Source: an uncultured Actinomycetes bacterium
GTDB taxonomy: Bacteria; Actinomycetota; Actinomycetes; Nanopelagicales; Nanopelagicaceae
DNA length: 64,000 nt
Assembly: GCA_903928745.1 (NCBI GenBank)
Contig: CAIYRR010000001.1
Coordinates: 1-64,000, forward strand
Direction: 5' to 3'
Made by a program: the position numbers and the translations under genes. Below the pieces are notes generated by a model. The model was not told where the DNA came from and searched no databases. It saw nothing but the letters and a program-made list of their open reading frames with translations. Shown here piece by piece: positions 63,837-64,000 of the stretch (positions are counted from its first letter, which is position 1; the number at the start of each line of letters is the position of its first letter).

Positions 63837-64000
63837 CTCGTAGCATCGACCAGCGCTGAAATGGCTGCCCCAATATGGGGGTAGTCAAAAGTGAATCCTG
63901 CTTGAAGTAGCGCTTCTGGCAGGACTTTTTTAGATCCCAACATCTCACTTGCGAATCCACCAAATGCAATCTTTAATGCAATGCCTGGAACTGGAAAGAG
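63833..64000 (-). CDS. TIGR01777 family NAD(P)-epimerase-like protein, C-terminal fragment (cut by window)
   Basis: The last 55 codons of a gene that enters from beyond base 64000. The translation contains ALKIAFGGFASEMLGSKKV and LPEALLQAGFTFDYPHI, the DUF1731 end characteristic of TIGR01777 SDR-like proteins (Rv2216 in M. tuberculosis, next to lipB). The stop shares the CTAA tetranucleotide with the MMPL gene. Confidence 0.88.
   Translation of the reverse strand, partial: LFPVPGIALKIAFGGFASEMLGSKKVLPEALLQAGFTFDYPHIGAAISALVDATS

Noticed and set aside
1..64000. tRNA, rRNA, CRISPR arrays, insertion sequences or prophage
   Set aside because: Read through for T-loops, repeated spacered motifs, transposase or integrase sequences and terminal repeats; none was convincing.

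Overview
This 64 kb window is a compact chromosomal segment of a streamlined actinobacterium. The lineage is supported by many families that are essentially restricted to Actinobacteria (DUF4193, DUF3093, DUF3159, DUF3000, DUF4191), by an actinobacterial myo-inositol-1-phosphate synthase preceded by a PadR regulator, by a PimB'-like mannosyltransferase, and by a SAM-IV riboswitch. Moderate G+C by eye, very short intergenic spacers, few regulators, and no rRNA, tRNA, insertion sequence, prophage or CRISPR array seen suggest a small free-living genome of the freshwater acI / Nanopelagicales type. That last placement is an inference.

Layout. 1-4.5 kb: tRNA modification (miaB, miaA), lysine/cell-wall precursor (dapF), hflX and a DUF4193 protein. 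4.4-9.1 kb: DUF3093, a thioesterase, dut, DUF3159, two TrkA potassium-gating proteins and a TrmA/RlmD-type methyltransferase. 9.2-15.2 kb: aconitase behind a perfect 18-bp palindrome, then a two-gene beta-oxidation operon. 15.2-19.6 kb: FTR1 iron permease, RNase D with DUF3000, a DMT exporter, a RibD-type reductase and a 64-aa CxxC protein. 19.7-28.7 kb: envelope and lipid genes (NlpC/P60 hydrolase, PimB'-like transferase, FadD15-like ligase with a histidine kinase and response regulator, SRPBCC protein, ROK glucokinase, PlsC), recalling the Rv2182c-Rv2190c neighbourhood of Mycobacterium tuberculosis. 28.7-33.7 kb: LysE exporter, NCS2 permease, padR-ino1, a membrane protein and a mini LuxR protein. 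33.7-39.4 kb: a catabolic island (crotonase, HSDL2-like SDR, ketoglutarate-semialdehyde-type dehydrogenase, FAH-family enzyme, APH-fold kinase, SDR).

39.4-43.1 kb: a SAM-IV riboswitch in front of an amino-acid ABC importer whose operon ends with an N-formylglutamate amidohydrolase-family enzyme. 43.1-46.2 kb: an unknown membrane protein, YcnI (DUF1775) and CopC (copper handling), then a SulP anion transporter without a STAS domain. 46.2-49.8 kb: a two-subunit ABC exporter whose ATP sites are extremely asymmetric. 49.9-52.3 kb: NCS1 permease and a short NhaA. 52.4-56.4 kb: a membrane redox locus: a b6-type cytochrome b with two unusual partners on one strand, and a ferric-reductase-like protein plus FMN-binding protein on the other. 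56.3-64 kb: a candidate 32-aa membrane peptide, then glnA, RDD, DUF4191, PlsC, lipA, lipB, an MMPL transporter and the end of a TIGR01777 gene, an order close to that around M. tuberculosis glnA1-lipB-Rv2216.

The most promising loci for new biology are the SAM-IV-controlled importer with its N-formyl-amino-acid hydrolase, the split cytochrome b module beside the flavin reductase pair, the half-dead ABC exporter, and the copper cluster with its unassigned membrane protein. All functional statements come from reading the sequence and recalling families; no search was run.
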